Assembly: GCA_947095535.1 (NCBI GenBank)
Contig: OX352773.1
Coordinates: 84,292,670-84,356,669 of the forward strand
From: Poecilobothrus nobilitatus
Taxonomy: Eukaryota > Arthropoda > Insecta > Diptera > Dolichopodidae
DNA length: 64,000 nt
Direction of reading: 5' to 3'
This document shows positions 1 through 13,181 of the stretch, piece by piece. Every line of letters starts with the position of its first letter. Position 1 is the first letter of the stretch. Position numbers and translations under genes: made by a program. The notes beneath the pieces were generated by a model, which was given only the letters and a program-made list of their open reading frames with translations, had not been told where the DNA came from and ran no database searches.

Positions 1-462
1 ACTAATTTGACTTAAGAGTTTTTGATCTTTTTTAAAACTAGATTAAAACCAGAAAAGCTTCAAAAGTGTTACTTGGTTTTATTTATTTATTACTTTAGAC
101 GCAAAAAAAAATTTTGAAGTATATATCATTTGTAAGTAAAAGCGATATCTTAAAATAATTATAAATACGTAATTTCTTTTATGTAAATCAGTAACTGAAA
201 AACCCTTGTAATATCTTGTATATGAGGGAAGCAAAGAATTTTCAAAAAAACTAAAAACTTTTCTACTAAGGAACCTTAAAACAAACTCTTGTTTTTCTAA
301 TTAGACTCGAATAAATAAAAATTATTTTCTGATGGTTATATTTTAGACTTACAGGAGACCATTTGCACTCTTATCAAAAGGTGCCATTTTTAGTGAAATT
401 TACATCAGAACTTAAGGCTAAATGGTGTTAAAATGGCCTTGGCTATACAGAAATTATATATT

Positions 463-742
463 TTTATTTATTTATTTATTTTATTTATTTATATTAATAT
501 TACATACATAAATGTAATGCAATATTATTGAACCATCGGCTACTAAAGGCCATTATAAGTTTTTAAAATATTATTAAATTATATACTAATATTATTTATT
601 TTGTTTATATTATATACTATATATTTACATTATATTTGGTCGTAAGGAGGGTATGTAACCCACTTACGACCTGTGCAGGGATCGAACCCACACTCCTTCG
701 GTTAATACGCCACACGCCTACCCACTAGGCTACGGAAGCCCC
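463..742 (-). mobile_element. tRNA-headed SINE, family 2 (copy 1)
   Basis: Read on the minus strand, the element opens with a tRNA-like head (GGGGCTTCCGTAGCCTAGTG, then a B-box-like GGGTTCGATCCC). Next come the arms GTCGTAAG and CTTACGACC around a C/T-rich loop, then an AT-rich body containing CTATAATGGCC-like and TAGCCGA-like blocks, and finally an ATTT-type tail on the plus-strand left side. The same order of blocks occurs at 49.6 kb and, diverged, at 33.1 kb. It encodes no protein and would depend on a LINE for movement. The tail merges with flanking TTTATTTA repeats, so a target-site duplication cannot be read with confidence. Confidence 0.8.
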
Positions 743-904
743 TTATTTATTTTTGACAAAAAAACAATTAAAAATTAAAATTATTTTTAATTTTTGTGAA
801 TTTGTGTAAATGCACTTTCGAACCTATTTTATAAGATATTGACGTTTTAAAAGTTTGCCTGTACCAATTTAATTAAACATTTTCTTTAATTTAAGTAATT
901 TAAA

Positions 905-1300
905 AAAATGAAGGAGACACAATTCTGAAATCTTTAATGCGTCACTTTTATAAAATTGTTAGTTTCACTATTTAAATCCAGCAAGTTCGGCCGCTGGATT
1001 CGAGTACATGCCATTCAACTTCTTCCTTTATGTAGAAATAATTCAGTGTCTATTGAAGGTATTTGAAATTTTGTAGAAAGATATCAAGTCGTATGCCCAC
1101 AACTTCTATAGAATTTGGTTGTGCTGATGCAACTGGCTCAGTTCAGGTAGCTTGTATATCTTGAAACTGAACAAACTAGGAATTTGAAATCTTGTAAAAT
1201 ATAATCAAGTTTTATTACAATAACTCCTTTAAAATTTGATTGTACTTGTGCAAGAGGTTCGGGTAGCTGCCTTAGAGCTTCTGAACTTTAGATAGTTGCC
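905..1300 (+). repeat. Dispersed repeat A (copy 1, partial)
   Basis: Shares ordered blocks with 9.05-9.65 kb and, inverted, with 18.99-19.28 kb: TTTAAATCCAGCA..TTCGGCCGC, AATTCAGTGTCTATTGAAG, AATTTGGTTGTGCTG and GGTTCGGGTAGCTGCC. The TTTGGTTGT..GCAA block appears twice inside this copy, so the repeat has an internal period of roughly 120-150 bp. No coding frame runs through it. Class unknown; a non-autonomous DNA element or Helitron relative is possible. Confidence 0.6.
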
Positions 1301-1414
1301 ATAGTTTAAAACTCAAATTCCGCTAAATATTTTTTCAAATTAGAAAGGTTTTGGCAAGATATTTTTTATAAGTTTAAATCAATATGAATAGTATAATGTA
1401 TTTTTAACTCTTGT

Positions 1415-1695
1415 TATTTAAATTCACCGTTATGTAAAATTAAAGTTTTGTAAAATATTCATCTGTATCTTCGAAATGCTTTTGATTTCAGAGGAGGCAA
1501 ATTGTTGAAATATCATTTGAAATATCTCAGAAAATATATTTACATTCATACATCTCCGCTGTTTAAAAACATAAGTTCAAATATTCAAAATTCGTCACAA
1601 TTTATTATAAAATGCTTTTTTTTGCCTTTTAGAAAATGTACGACTTTAAAAGTCTTTGATATTATATACTACTTTGTTTTTCTAATTTGAAATGA
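1415..1695 (+). repeat. Dispersed repeat B fragment
   Basis: Contains the blocks CACCGTTATGTAAAATTAAAG and AAAATGTACGACTTTAAAAG, which match, in the same order, blocks in the longer B copies at 10.4-11.25 kb and 34.5-35.5 kb. The 62-codon open frame here is AT-rich, resembles no protein I know, and is treated as chance. Confidence 0.4.
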
Positions 1696-1929
1696 AGTTT
1701 GTATTTAAATTAGATTTATCTACAAAAAAAATAAAGAAATTAAATTTTGGAAACATTGACGAAGAAAATTGAACTGGAAACATTCATGTTTTAATTTATT
1801 TTATTTTGTTAAAAGAACTTAAACCATTGCAAGTTCCTGATGGCGGTTTTTAAATACCTTTTAAAGCAGATATTTTAATTTTAAATCTTGTTGTTAAAAT
1901 GGGTACTTATACTTATATAAAACTCTTTT

Positions 1930-2092
1930 TATCACATTTCCAAATAAAATTTGAAAAAATGTGCCTATTACCTTCACTCTGTCCGTAATCCTCCGTTCGT
2001 CCGTCCATCTGTTTAGAAAATTTGTACACCGTTAAAGATAGAGGAAAAAAATTTTAACGATGGGTAGGTCGCATAAAAAAATTAATTTTGTA
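1930..2092 (+). repeat. Dispersed repeat B fragment with CGTCCGTCC tract
   Basis: CACATTTCCAAA, then GCCTATTACC.TTCACTCTGTCCG, then TTCGTCCGTCCATCTGTTTA and ACGATGGGTAGGTCGCATAAA. The same order of blocks recurs at 10.42-10.62 kb and 48.91-49.1 kb. It ends where LINE coding sequence begins, suggesting that a 5'-truncated LINE inserted into, or recombined with, this repeat. Confidence 0.55.
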
Positions 2093-2116
2093 AAAATCAA
2101 AAAACAAATAGAGAAA

Positions 2117-3392
2117 ATAACAATCTTAAAAGTCAAATAGAAAAGTTAAAGAAAGAAAATGCAGAGCTAAAGCAGCTCTTAAGAAAATACCTACCTTCGA
2201 CATCAAGTCCTGACGAAAACAAGATCGAATCTTCGGCTTCTCTAGAAGCTGGCGGCAGTAATGAAATTAGCCAGGATATTACAGATGAAGACTACATGTC
2301 TGATTCTACAGAAATAAATGAAGAAGAAGATATCTTTACAGTACAGAGAATATACAAATTTAAAAAAATTACCGCCAATAAACTTCTATTACACCAAAGT
2401 GAATCAACTAAAAAAGCTTATGAAAAATAAACTAGAAATAAATAATTTTCTGGTTAAAGAAATTAATGACGAACACGCATTATTATATACCTATAAGATC
2501 GAAGATTACAAAAAGGCACGAGAATTTCTTAATAAAGCAAATATTAACCATTTTTCGTACACTCCAAAGTGTAATAAGAAAATTACAATGGTACTAAAAG
2601 GATTAAACAACTACTATTCACCTGATAAAGTTTTACAACTTTTAAAAGAACATGAAACATCAACCACTAAATTTGAAAAAGTGACCAGACCAGCAACAAA
2701 AAGAGCAATAAAAAATAATATTGTGTTACCACATTATATAATCCAAGCCACGTCGGGGAGCGTTGCAAGTGAAATATATAAAATAAATACCCTTGACTAT
2801 CAAGTAGTACGATGGCCAAAAATAATAAAACGCAACAATGTACCAAATGCCAGCGATTTTCACATTCATCAGCAAATTGCAGTATGGAAGCACAATGTGG
2901 TAAAAATCACCCTTCTGGACAATGCAGTATCAAGCCAGAAGATCCAAAAGATAAAATATATTGTATCCTGTGTGGGAAAAACGGTCACCCGGCTTCTTAT
3001 AGAGGCTGTTCTGTATATAAAAAAAGACTTAAATATCGTGAAGAAACTTTAGAAAATACAAAACAAAAAATTGTAAGGTGCACATAACACCAAACTTTAT
3101 TAAAAAAAATATTTCATTTACAAATATTGTAAAAAGTAATTTAAATAACAAAAACATTAATCATAATACTAATGAAATATATAGCAATTTAAACACTAAC
3201 TTTACTAACACTATAGATTTTAATAATAATAATAATAATAATAATATATTAATGGATATTAAAAATTCTTTATTAAATATTTACAATAAATTTAATATAA
3301 TTGAAAAACAAATAAATGAACATTCAAAAAAAATTAATTTTCTTCACGAAATATTTAATGTGACATCTAACCAACAACAACAATATGACTAA
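2117..3392 (+). pseudogene. LINE ORF1 (Gag-like RNA-binding protein), frameshifted
   Basis: Would encode the nucleic-acid-binding ORF1 protein that packages LINE RNA. Four segments in order: a Lys/Glu-rich coiled-coil-like and acidic N-terminus (2117-2330); the central domain (about 2318-2810) ending near the motif VVRWPK; zinc knuckles (2812-3070) with CTKCQRFSHSSANC and CILCGKNGHPASYRGC, both CCHC; and an Asn-rich tail with a helical end (3078-3392). The middle knuckle has lost its first cysteine pair. Reading frame changes near 2330, 2815 and 3070. The N-terminal and zinc-knuckle segments share one frame and the middle lies in another. The ORF1 stop overlaps the ORF2 start by a few bases (ATGACTAA). 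No upstream start codon is visible. Confidence 0.75.
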
Positions 3393-3576
3393 TAATAATA
3401 ATAAAACTTTCCAATTAGTATCAATAAATGTCAACTCATTAATTTCCAACAGCAAAAAGCTTTCTTTTATGCACTTTCTTAATAACATCAAAGAAGATAA
3501 TCTGAAATATGATATGTGTATACCTACTAAGGATACCCAAATTAGAAAGAGTTATTGGTGGTTAGATGCATCATAA
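3385..3576 (+). pseudogene. LINE ORF2 remnant: endonuclease start joined to a short tail
   Basis: 63 codons. Residues 10-20 (FQLVSINVNSL) are the opening strand of an APE-type LINE endonuclease, including its conserved Asn, and match the start of ORF2 at 29.3 kb (KFISINVNS). About 30 residues later the sequence becomes RKSYWWLDAS and stops. That resembles the last residues of ORF2 at 32.48 kb (SKPYFWDN, stop). The simplest reading is a deletion of nearly all endonuclease and RT coding sequence with both ends kept. The alternative is a chance ending after an unrelated breakpoint. Confidence 0.6.
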
Positions 3577-3660
3577 TTGCTAATCGTAAGGTAGGTTAAG
3601 TTTGTTAGGATTAGAATAGGTTGGGTAGGTTTAGGAATTTTTTATTAAAAAAAAAATTTT

Positions 3661-6600
3661 GAAGAAATAATGTATTGTTTTTTTGTTTTTTATATTTTTC
3701 AATGCAAAAGGAAAAAAAAAGGAGAAATTAATTATTTGGCTAGAATACGATAAATCACACAAAGATTATAAAACAAAATAAATAATAATGTCTAAGATTA
3801 ACAATAAAAAATGTATATATTATTTTAAATGTTAATTAAAAAATACAGAACTAAACCTTGTTTTTGTTAACTTTTTACAAGGTTAAGAAAACTGTTTGAT
3901 TATATTAAAAGAAATAAAAGGGAAAAAAACAAATAAAAAAAAAATAAAAAAATGCAATAAAAAAAAAAAATATTTTTTTTGAACACCCCCCTAAATAATA
4001 GTTTATGAGCTATTAGGCCAAAGTTACAGCCCTTCAAAATTTCGAACGAGCTGTTTTTTTAGATGTAATGTGTGATAAACTAACAGAAAAATTTCATTAT
4101 TTTGACTTTATTTTAAACGTGAAATTGATATAAGCCAAAAAAGGGCTTTTTGTTTTATTTCCGATAACAAATTTTTAACACAAAACTCAAAAAATTCACG
4201 CAGTTTACAGCTAGTTTACAGCTATTGATGTGTAGATAAAATTATATTTTGTAAATAGGATAATATCAGTCATCTCAGTCTGAATCATAGGGATTTTTCA
4301 AAAACTCATTGTTAAATTTACCTTTAGGTCAATATTGGCGGATTATCCAAATACAATGAATTTTATGCATCACTAATTATGCATTAAAATTGAACCCTCA
4401 AATTGAAAAGAAAAAATATCTTTCAATTAAAAATACTTAATTTTAAAGCAAATAAGAATTTAAAAACGTTTAATATAAAGATAATTTTGTTTTAAATAAG
4501 ATGTATAGCGAGATATTTAAGACATTACGATCTCAACGAAATTAATGAAGAATTAACATGAATTATTTCATTACTGAGTTAATTAAATAACAATTACTAT
4601 TCTTTTTTAAACCAGTTTTATTTTTACATTAAAAAAGCAGATACTGCTTTTATAATAGAAATTTAGACATATTTTTACTATTTTATCTGACATCCAACAT
4701 ATATCACACTTTAATGCCTTTTCTTATTGTTTAATATTCCGGCCCCTTTTCATTTTTTTTTTTTTTTTTTAATCTAATCCTAAATTTATGCTACATCATA
4801 TTATTACTGTTATTATTAAAGAATAGACTTATAATAAGCATAAAGTCGTCATGTAATCCTCAGAAATAAAAGTAAAAAAAAAAAAAAAAACGACAGCATA
4901 ATAAAGAAAAAAAAAAGGACATAGAAAAAAATGAAGAATATAAAAGGAAATGATATTATCATGTCATAAGAATTTTAATATTAATTTTAAGAACTTCAGT
5001 TCTTTTGACATATATTTTTTCTTTTATAGTCATCATTGGATTATAAGATCTTGATGTATGTTAATTTAAGTTGTGATGGAAAGAGGAACTCCAAAAAAAA
5101 TTCAAATATGAAATATTTCATTATCAAAAATTTTTAAAAAAATTTTTAAACAAATCTTTAACACTCTTTTTCACTCAGAATTAAACTAATTAAATGATTC
5201 TAGAGTATTAAATAGTTAAAAGATTTTACAGACAACAATTGTTATTTAGTTTCAATCCTATGTTTAATACCCCTTTATCTTTACAAACATCCTATGAACA
5301 GAATCAGAAAAAAAAATTACACTGGAAACATAGAAAAACATTTAATTTGACGATTATTTTTAGTTTAAAAATGAAGGGAATTTGATGGGATCATGTAAGA
5401 AAACTATTTTAAAGCATAGAGAACAAATTTTGCATACACTGTATATTAGAATTGTGTTAGAAAATATCTTGAAAATTATAATAACTTTATTGTGTTCAAA
5501 ACGGACAAAATTAATTTATTTAACTTATTAACGGAGACAATTTATCCATTATCATCCATTCATCCTATTGTGTAGGTGGTATAATTAGTCATTCTTTTAT
5601 ATCTATTCGTTTGTTTCAATTCTTTTAGTAATTTTGTTTCTATATATTTTTTTATTTTTCCGATTATGTTTTCCAGTACATAAGTATATTATAACGTATA
5701 TTAAATTAAGAAATTCTATTTAAAAATTGTCTAGTTCCGCCCCCACTTTTCCAAATGATCCTCCTGTTAATCCAAATAATACAGAAGTTATATATATTTA
5801 ATATGTTATAAAAATACATAGTACAAAAATACAAATACATATCATATTCATAACTATTAAGTGTTTATATAGTATTTAAACACCAGAATAATTTAGGAAA
5901 ATGTCTTAAACATGCTTATACCGATTACTTCCGGAAAATTTTAAAATAATTTGATAAAAAATATTTTTGAAGATTTTTAAACTATTAAGAAATAAGATGA
6001 GCTTTCTTGAACTATCATCCATTTAAATGAAAGTTCTTCTAAGATACTCTAAGTTAAGTTTTAATTATGGAAATTTTTAATCATTTTATAATTATTTGAG
6101 CATTAGAATTGATGCTTTAAAAATTTAGTGAAATGAATAATTTTATTTCCTTAGAATTCCTTAAAATTCGAAATCACGCAGAAAATTAGATTACAGCTTC
6201 AATTTTCAACAAGACTTTTTAAATTATTTCTAACTTAGACCACAATATGCTAGTCGTAGACCACAGTATACTGTAACCATTTCCATGATGTAACAAGTAA
6301 TGGATCGTTAATACTTCTCACATACTTCTCACAAAAGGATAATAAATAAATCAAATATGTACTATAAAAACAATTTATATATCTCATAAAATTACAATCA
6401 ATAAGTTTGAACGGAATTACTCTAAAAGACCAAATTCAACAATGACCGCGCCAATGTGTTTTCAATTAAGCAAAATGAAAAGAAAAAAACAAGATCCAAA
6501 ACTAAGTAATAAATATAAATGGTAAAGTTTAAAACTAAAATTATTAATGGCATCTATACAACTTACTTTGAAGAAAATTAAGAAGAAGAAGAAGGAAAAA

Positions 6601-8715
6601 AATTTCTTTAAGAAGAAAATTTGTTTTAAGTGAAGACTTACAACATCCGTAAAAAGTGAAAGAATTCCTCATTATATTATTAAAGTCTTCATATATATCA
6701 AAATTAACGACAATTGTGAGAGGAACTTTAAATAGTTTTCAGAATCTTTCGAATTTAAATTGGATTTTGGTTTGGCACTATACAGATTTGGGCTATTACA
6801 ATATTGATATTATAAAATCAAGAGATTAACATTAAAATTTTGTAACTTTTACAGGTTACACCTCTCCTCTTCTTTCTTATTCTACTCTTCAGACAATGTA
6901 TTACGTAACGAGTTATTCTGTTATACTGGTTAAAAGGGAGGTGAGTTTAGTCAATAAGAATTTGCAAAAAATAAATGGTGCCTCATGATTTTTTACAAGA
7001 ATTTTATTTCTATAAAAATTAGATTTTTGAGTACATGACAATTTATTGGATTAAAAAAATACTGATGGACTGTGTAATCTTTCTTTAGTTGGGCTCAGAA
7101 ATAGACTACTTAGTAAAGTTTCTCTTATATTTTTAATATTGCTTAAATTAATTTTTTTTTTTTAGCTGGTATTAATTTTAATTAGTTCAAATCTTGTTAT
7201 TCTCTTCCTTCAAACACATAGCATTCTCTTTCCTCAAACATATAGCATTAATTATCTTTTCTTGAAAACTCTTTGATGCATTGTAATAATCTTAATAGCT
7301 TCTTAACTAATAAATGCAAGGAAAATACAATCTCAAAATTTATTATTACGCTTACTGAGTAGGCACTCTAATTTTAAATATCTGAGTGGTAGCCTGATCT
7401 TGCTTTCATCAGATTTTTTCCAAAATCAAAAGTCTATTTTTATCAAAATTCGTTACATTTTTTAAAATGTTCATTTAATTTACATTCGTTAATTTCTATA
7501 AAAACCTAACAATACCCAATTTAAATTTAATTCAAAAGTTCTTTGGAATTTTTTCTACTTTTGATATTTTTCCTGCTTTGTGATATGCATTCTATGTTCA
7601 ACTATAAATTAATATGAAAATCTTTTCATAAAAGTTTTATGAAAAACCTGCCTTTCTTTTATTATAAAATTGATATTTGAAAGTGTAGAATATACCATTA
7701 ATTAACCAGAAATTCACAATATAATATTAAACTTTGATAAATGCAACAAACCAAAAACTAGGCAATTAATTACTAATACAATGTACTGAATAACGACAAC
7801 TATTGATTAGATATTTATAGAATGAATACGCAAACATTATGAATGTAAATCTTTTCAAACTTTTAAAATGTGAATACTGAATTCTATAGGATATTAAAAA
7901 ACCTAGATTGAGTAAACATTTAATTTTATCCTATTAAAAAACATTGGTCTATCCTTAAAAGGGACTGCACAAAACAGGAAAAAATTTTAGGAAACGCAAA
8001 AGTTTATTGAAATTATGCATATGTCGTATGCATTGGACATACACAAAATAACAAAACGAATAACAAATGAAGTTACGATATATGTTCTAGCGATAGGACA
8101 ACCGAAATGCAATATTTTATATCATACATACTTTATAATTTTATTATAATTTTATTTTCTACAAAATTTATTATCAAAAATTATTGTTATGAGCGATTAT
8201 TGTTACCATACCATTGTTTGTTGAACCTCTAAAATTCTTATAAATTGTTTTTGTTTTTTGTTAAATTTAAATTAAATACAATGAATAAAAAAGTATCTAC
8301 AAACCAAAATATGCATGATAATATTTTATATTTTCCTAGAAAGAAACAAACAAAAAATAATACAACAAACAATTGGAACTAAAGCAACAATAAAAAGAAG
8401 GACAATATATGTAGGTACGTACTTTAGGTAATATTATATGAAAGAGAATTCCACATAAGTATCGGAATCAGTACACCAATGAATCAAATATTCTTTTTAA
8501 CTTCGTTATAATTTAGTTAATTTTCAAAATTCATTGTTTTTTTCCCCATTAATTATTTTTAAGATCAATTTTTACATTAATACTGCCAATGGCTAGTTTT
8601 TAATTTTTAGAATGGCAGATAAAATAATATTAACAAAATCTTTTTAACAACATAATCTTTTAGCAACATAATATACTGAATTAAATTTTTTTATATAATT
8701 TAAATGAACTTTAGT
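3661..8715. other. Unannotated AT-rich stretch
   Basis: No ORF of interest, RNA gene or clear repeat boundary was found on either strand. It holds long homopolymers (T run near 4747-4772, A runs near 4874-4891) and two adjacent near-copies of a CTC..CCT.AAACA.ATAGCATT block near 7205-7250. Intron or intergenic DNA is the default reading. Confidence 0.6.
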
Positions 8716-8890
8716 GGGGCCTCGATACCGTATAAAATACGCTGTAAACACCGAGGTAGTATGGGTTCGAATCCCAAAAAAGTCGTAAGAGTTATTCCCC
8801 CTTACGACATTTACAGCCACGCCTGAAAAGGAAAGGCTGTGTAATTGCCTGTCGACATTTATGTGGCAGAGAAATGCATTAAAAAAAAAA
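8716..8890 (+). mobile_element. tRNA-headed SINE, family 1 (copy 1)
   Basis: tRNA-like head with GGGTTCGAATCCC T-arm, then the hairpin GTCGTAAG-AGTTATTCCCC-CTTACGAC, then a body with CAGCC..GGCTGTG and GTCGACATTTATGTGGCAG, ending AGAAATGCATTA and an A tail. The A-box region is eroded (the GTGGCCTAGTGG block seen in other copies is missing here). Flanks carry an imperfect duplication, GAACTTTAGT on the left and AAACTTTGGT on the right, consistent with an older insertion by LINE machinery. Confidence 0.85.
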
Positions 8891-9045
8891 TAAACTTTGG
8901 TTCAATCTATTTTTAAAAATTAATAACACAGTAAGTCTACTATTCATATTTTTAACTTAACTCTAACTCTTAATTTTCAAAATCTCACAATCTGAACAAT
9001 AATTTTTATTTTATAAGTTCAGTCTGCGTATTTATGCGCATTTAA

Positions 9046-9655
9046 ACGTATGTCAAGGGTATAATAAATTTGCCATTACATTTGTAACACCTTAAAGGAG
9101 TTGAGCTGAATATAGGCTCAAAGGTATGAATCGGCTAGAATCGAATTCTGAGTCGTTTAAGCCCATGTACGTCCGTCCACCTAAAGTAGCTAGGAGGCTG
9201 AAATTTTTTTACGTCACTTTTGCAATGTTAGTTTTGTTATTTAAATCCAGCATTTTCGGCCGCCGAGTTTGAGTAGCTGCCATACTACTTTTTAATGAAA
9301 TAATTCAGTGTCTATTGAAGCTAGTTATCTAAGATTTAGTGAAAAGATGCCGAATTCTATACCAACAGTTTTTGGAAAATTTGGTTGGTCTAGTGCTTCT
9401 TACACCTTCAGGCTTCTTACACATCTTAACTTAATGAAGCTAAGCGTCTGAACTCTTACAAATGATGATCAAGTTTCATGGTAATAATTTCTGTAAAATT
9501 TGGTTGTGGTGGTGCAATAGGTTCAGGAAGCTGCTACAGAGCTTCTCTTTTTAAATGAAAATAACTCCGAGACTATTGAAGATAGGTATCTGAAATTTTG
9601 TAAGAAGATTTCAAATTCAAAACTATTTTTACGAACATTTTTTCGTCCATCACTG
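9046..9655 (+). repeat. Dispersed repeat A (copy 2, longest)
   Basis: Begins with GGGTATAATAAA..TTTGTAACACC and CAAAGGTATGAATCGG, then CATGTACGTCCGTCCACC. This leader is shared with repeat B at 34.53 kb. It then passes into the A-specific blocks: ATTTAAATCCAGCA, TTCGGCCGCCGAG, AATTCAGTGTCTATTGAAG, AATTTGGTTG and GGTTCAGGAAGCTGC. The GAAATAATTC..TATTGAAG unit occurs twice, about 260 bp apart. A shared leader with different interiors suggests repeats A and B belong to one larger family. Confidence 0.65.
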
Positions 9656-10415
9656 TATTTGTAGTTTTTAAAAATATTATTAATGTCATATTTGTTTATA
9701 AATAATAGAAATTTTTATTTTTAATTTTTTTTTTGCCTTCTTTTGTTCATTTTAAAATAAAAATTAACAATATATTTAACTTGCCTATACATTTTTATGC
9801 AATTTTTTTTTTCATTCAGAATTATCCCATCTCTATATTTCATTCATTGATAGCGATTACCAATTTATAGATATTATTGTTATGTATGTTTTGTAGCTAG
9901 TAAGTGGTATATGGTAGTGTACCAAAATTTCATACAGAAATCATTAGGGAAATTATTTCATGCCTAAAAAACCAAAAAAAAAAAGAAAAAAACACAAAAT
10001 AAAGAGGAAATTTATTTTCATTGTTTTGAGACCAAAAAAATAAACAGAAAGTTAACAAAATAATAATTATATAAATGAAAAATTCATTCGGTTCTTTTCC
10101 ACATATTTTTTATTTTATTTCTGTTAAAAATTGAAAACTCATGCGACAGGATAACATTATATTCACATATTATATACAAATAATATATCAAAAATATTTT
10201 TGATCATTTATAATTGATTCAATTAAAGGATTTTTACTATTATATTTTTATTGCAGAATTTAATAAGAACTTGTGTTTTCATATTCGTCTTTTTATTTAT
10301 AGTAAAACAAAACGTTAGTCAATTATAATTGTATGTGATATCAATTGAATATCATCCAATACAATGTTTTTTTATTTTGCTTTTGACATAATTGCAATAT
10401 TCTGTTATTCGTTAT
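9656..10415. other. Unannotated AT-rich stretch
   Basis: No gene or repeat recognised beyond simple A/T runs. Confidence 0.55.
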
Positions 10416-10417
10416 TT

Positions 10418-11250
10418 TAGCACATATCCAAAAAAAAAAAATTTGAAAAAATATTTGCCTATTAGTTTCACTCTATCTGTTCGTTCTTTCCATCTGTTTA
10501 CAAAACTTTAACATCGTTAAAGATAGATCAATGAAATTTTAACACATAAAAAAGTTAACGTTGTATACCAACTTTTTTATGTAGCACCATCCATTACGTA
10601 GTTACAGTTCCTCAAACTTTACCTATTTGTAAATGTGTATATCTAAAGTTCTGCTTAACATTATTTCAATTTAAAAACATCATTCGGTAGAACTTTTTTT
10701 TACCTTTATAAATCGATATCAAAATTAAATACGTACTTAAATACCGTTATGTAAAAACAAAATTTCGAATGTTTTGTCTTTCTTCAGAACTCCCTTCCTT
10801 CCTTCCTTCCTTTTAGATATAGGGATTTGAAATTATGAGAGAATAACTAACTTTTAGAATAAGTATAAGTTTCCTCAAAAATTTTTCGGTACCACCTAAG
10901 GCTTATTAGGGATATTATTAAGGGCTATTAGGGGTCAACAATTGAAATTTTGCTATTTTTAAACACATGTAACTGAGGCACCTGTACAATTTTTTTCAAA
11001 ATAAGAAAATCAAATTTTCAACTTTATAATTTTAAATTTGTTAATGGTTCTTCTTAATTAAAATTCAAGAAAGTGTCTCTTTATTTTTCGCAATTTTTCT
11101 TATTATATAAAATTCTAAGAAAATTTTCAAAATTTGCAGCAAATCATAACAGCTCTAAACATTTTGTATTATCTTTTAAAAAATGTGCGCCTTTAAAAAC
11201 TGTTGGTTTACATTCTACCTTGTTATTTGTTTAGATAGCATTAGTTTTTG
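10418..11250 (+). repeat. Dispersed repeat B (copy)
   Basis: Ordered blocks: CACATATCCAAA, CACTCTATCTGTTCGTTC, TGTAGCACCATCCATTACG, TACCGTTATGTAAAA, then a CCTTCCTTCCTTCCTTCC tract (near 10795-10812), GGTACCACCTAAGG, TATTAGGGGTCAACA, TTTTAAACACATGTAACTGA and ACCTGTACAATTTTTTT, ending GCGCCTTTAAAAACTG. Same order and spacing as 34.8-35.5 kb. No open frame. Class not determined. Confidence 0.6.
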
Positions 11251-13150
11251 TTTTTTTCAGATCTTATTAATGGCAATTTTTTTAAAAATTTTCCGAATAT
11301 TTTAAACATGAAAATAATTTTGTTAATATAATATAGAATTTTGAAAATTGCAAATAAAATTTTTAAATTTTAATATGAAATTTTAATATTAATTTTTTTT
11401 AGTAGAATATAGTTGAAATTAATTGCTTTTAAAAAAATTCAAAAAAAAAAAACAGGATGGGCATCTTCAATGTTAAAAAAAAATCCTATTTTATTAAATT
11501 AATTCAAATTTGACATAGCAACTTTTCAGAATTTCCTTAGCAAATTCGATTCAAGGTTTCAACGGAAGAGGATACCAACATTTTTTGAGAAATATCTTTT
11601 AATAATTTTAAGAAATGTACCCATTGGAAAACTCTTTGTGTAAAATTGTCTTTGAGATGCCATATTGAAAATTTTAAAATCAAAAAAATATATATATATA
11701 CGGATAAATTCTATACATCATACTAGGCAATAAATAATTATAAAATTATAACTATACGAACCAGAAGTTTAAGCATTTATTAAATAAGTTAAAACTTACA
11801 TATATATATATTTAAGAAAATTTAAAAACAAAACTCATTGATTTTAGTTGGAATTAAAAGTCGTCCGACATTTTTTCTGAACTCTCTTTGATCTATTCTA
11901 TCATTTGAATTTTTAAAAATGAAAGCATGTTGAGTATCTAGAATTTAGCTATAAAAATAAAAGTATAGGGATTTTTGTACATAAAGCATCCTTAGGTTTC
12001 TTTACATAAAATTAGTTTTGTAATTGTAATTTAACAAAATAAGTTTTTGACGATGATTAAAATTTCAATGCTTAATATGGAACAGACGAACATAGAGAAA
12101 TTAATTAGCACATTTAAAATTTTTGTTTTATTTTACATTCCTTTTTGGAGCTGGTTATAGGGAGATTACAAATCTATAAAAAAAAATGGAAATATTGAAA
12201 AAAAAAATATTATATTTTTTTTAAAGATTTAAAATCATAATTTATTTCAATTTATTTATTTTATTATTATTTTTATTTATGTAAGTAATAAACAAGAAGA
12301 ATATTAATTTAATATGTACATAGAGGACAATAAAATGGATTCATTTTTTTTTCTTTATTATTTAAAAATACATTATTTTTCTTTTTCTTTTACTTTTCGT
12401 TTTCAATTTATTCAAATGATAAACAAATTATTAGAATATTGTTATAAGAAATATTTGAGGCAAGAAACCATAAACTACATAAATATCAAGACCGCAACAA
12501 GACCCCTAAGAATGTATTAGTGCAAAATTTAAACATGTATTGTGAAAATTGAGAGAGTTTTAACAGTTTCTTTTTTTCATTTTTTTGCTTAAAAAAAAGT
12601 AGAAAATTAAGCAATTTTAGCAATTTTCATTTACAACTTTAAATATGAAATACTACCCTAAATATATCGAAATTTATATTAAAATAAAATTCAAAATTTT
12701 TCTAACACATATCAAAAATGCAAGGTTCAACTCGAATTTTTAGCTATATTTTTCTCAAAATATATTTTCCAACTTTTTCTAGCATTTCTTGACTCCAGCC
12801 ATTTTGAAATGTTTAAATAACAAAAAAAAAATTTTTTTTTTTTTGCTATCTGTCAATTTTGTAAAAGCTTTCTAAAAAAAAGTGGGATAAAGCAGGTAAC
12901 AAAATTTAATTTTATATCGAGTTTTAATATATATAATTTTAATGAAAATATATCAATTATATATTAAAAAAAAATTTAGAGTTTTTCCTAAATACTGGTG
13001 AAAAAATTAACTTTCTATCAATTTTTTTTAGTATCATTACAAGTATTGGAAAAAAAAAGAACCAGAAATTATTGATAAGCAATTTTATTTTTCGATACAC
13101 ACTATAAAAAAAAATAAAGTGCATTAAGAATAGTGCAATATTTATATTTT
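11251..13150. other. Unannotated AT-rich stretch
   Basis: Only short AT-rich open frames and homopolymers. A 68-codon frame starting at 12314 is Phe/Tyr/Ile-rich, resembles no protein I know, and is considered chance. Confidence 0.55.
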
Positions 13151-13181
13151 TTAATTTAATTTTTTTTATTGCTTTTTAATT

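Larger units (their letters stand above)
2093..3660 (+). mobile_element. Jockey-like LINE, 5'-truncated and internally deleted
   Basis: Non-LTR retrotransposon copy. ORF1 is nearly whole in content but broken by frameshifts. ORF2 keeps only the start of the endonuclease, then jumps to a short stop-terminated tail followed by AT-rich, possibly 3' untranslated, sequence. ORF1 aligns block by block with the fuller element at 27.46 kb: the central domain has the same spacing and the zinc-knuckle end has the same GHPASYR signature. Sequence clearly differs, so the two are relatives rather than copies of one recent burst. The 5' edge abuts repeat B; the 3' edge is uncertain because the tail is lost in A-rich DNA. 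Confidence 0.75.
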
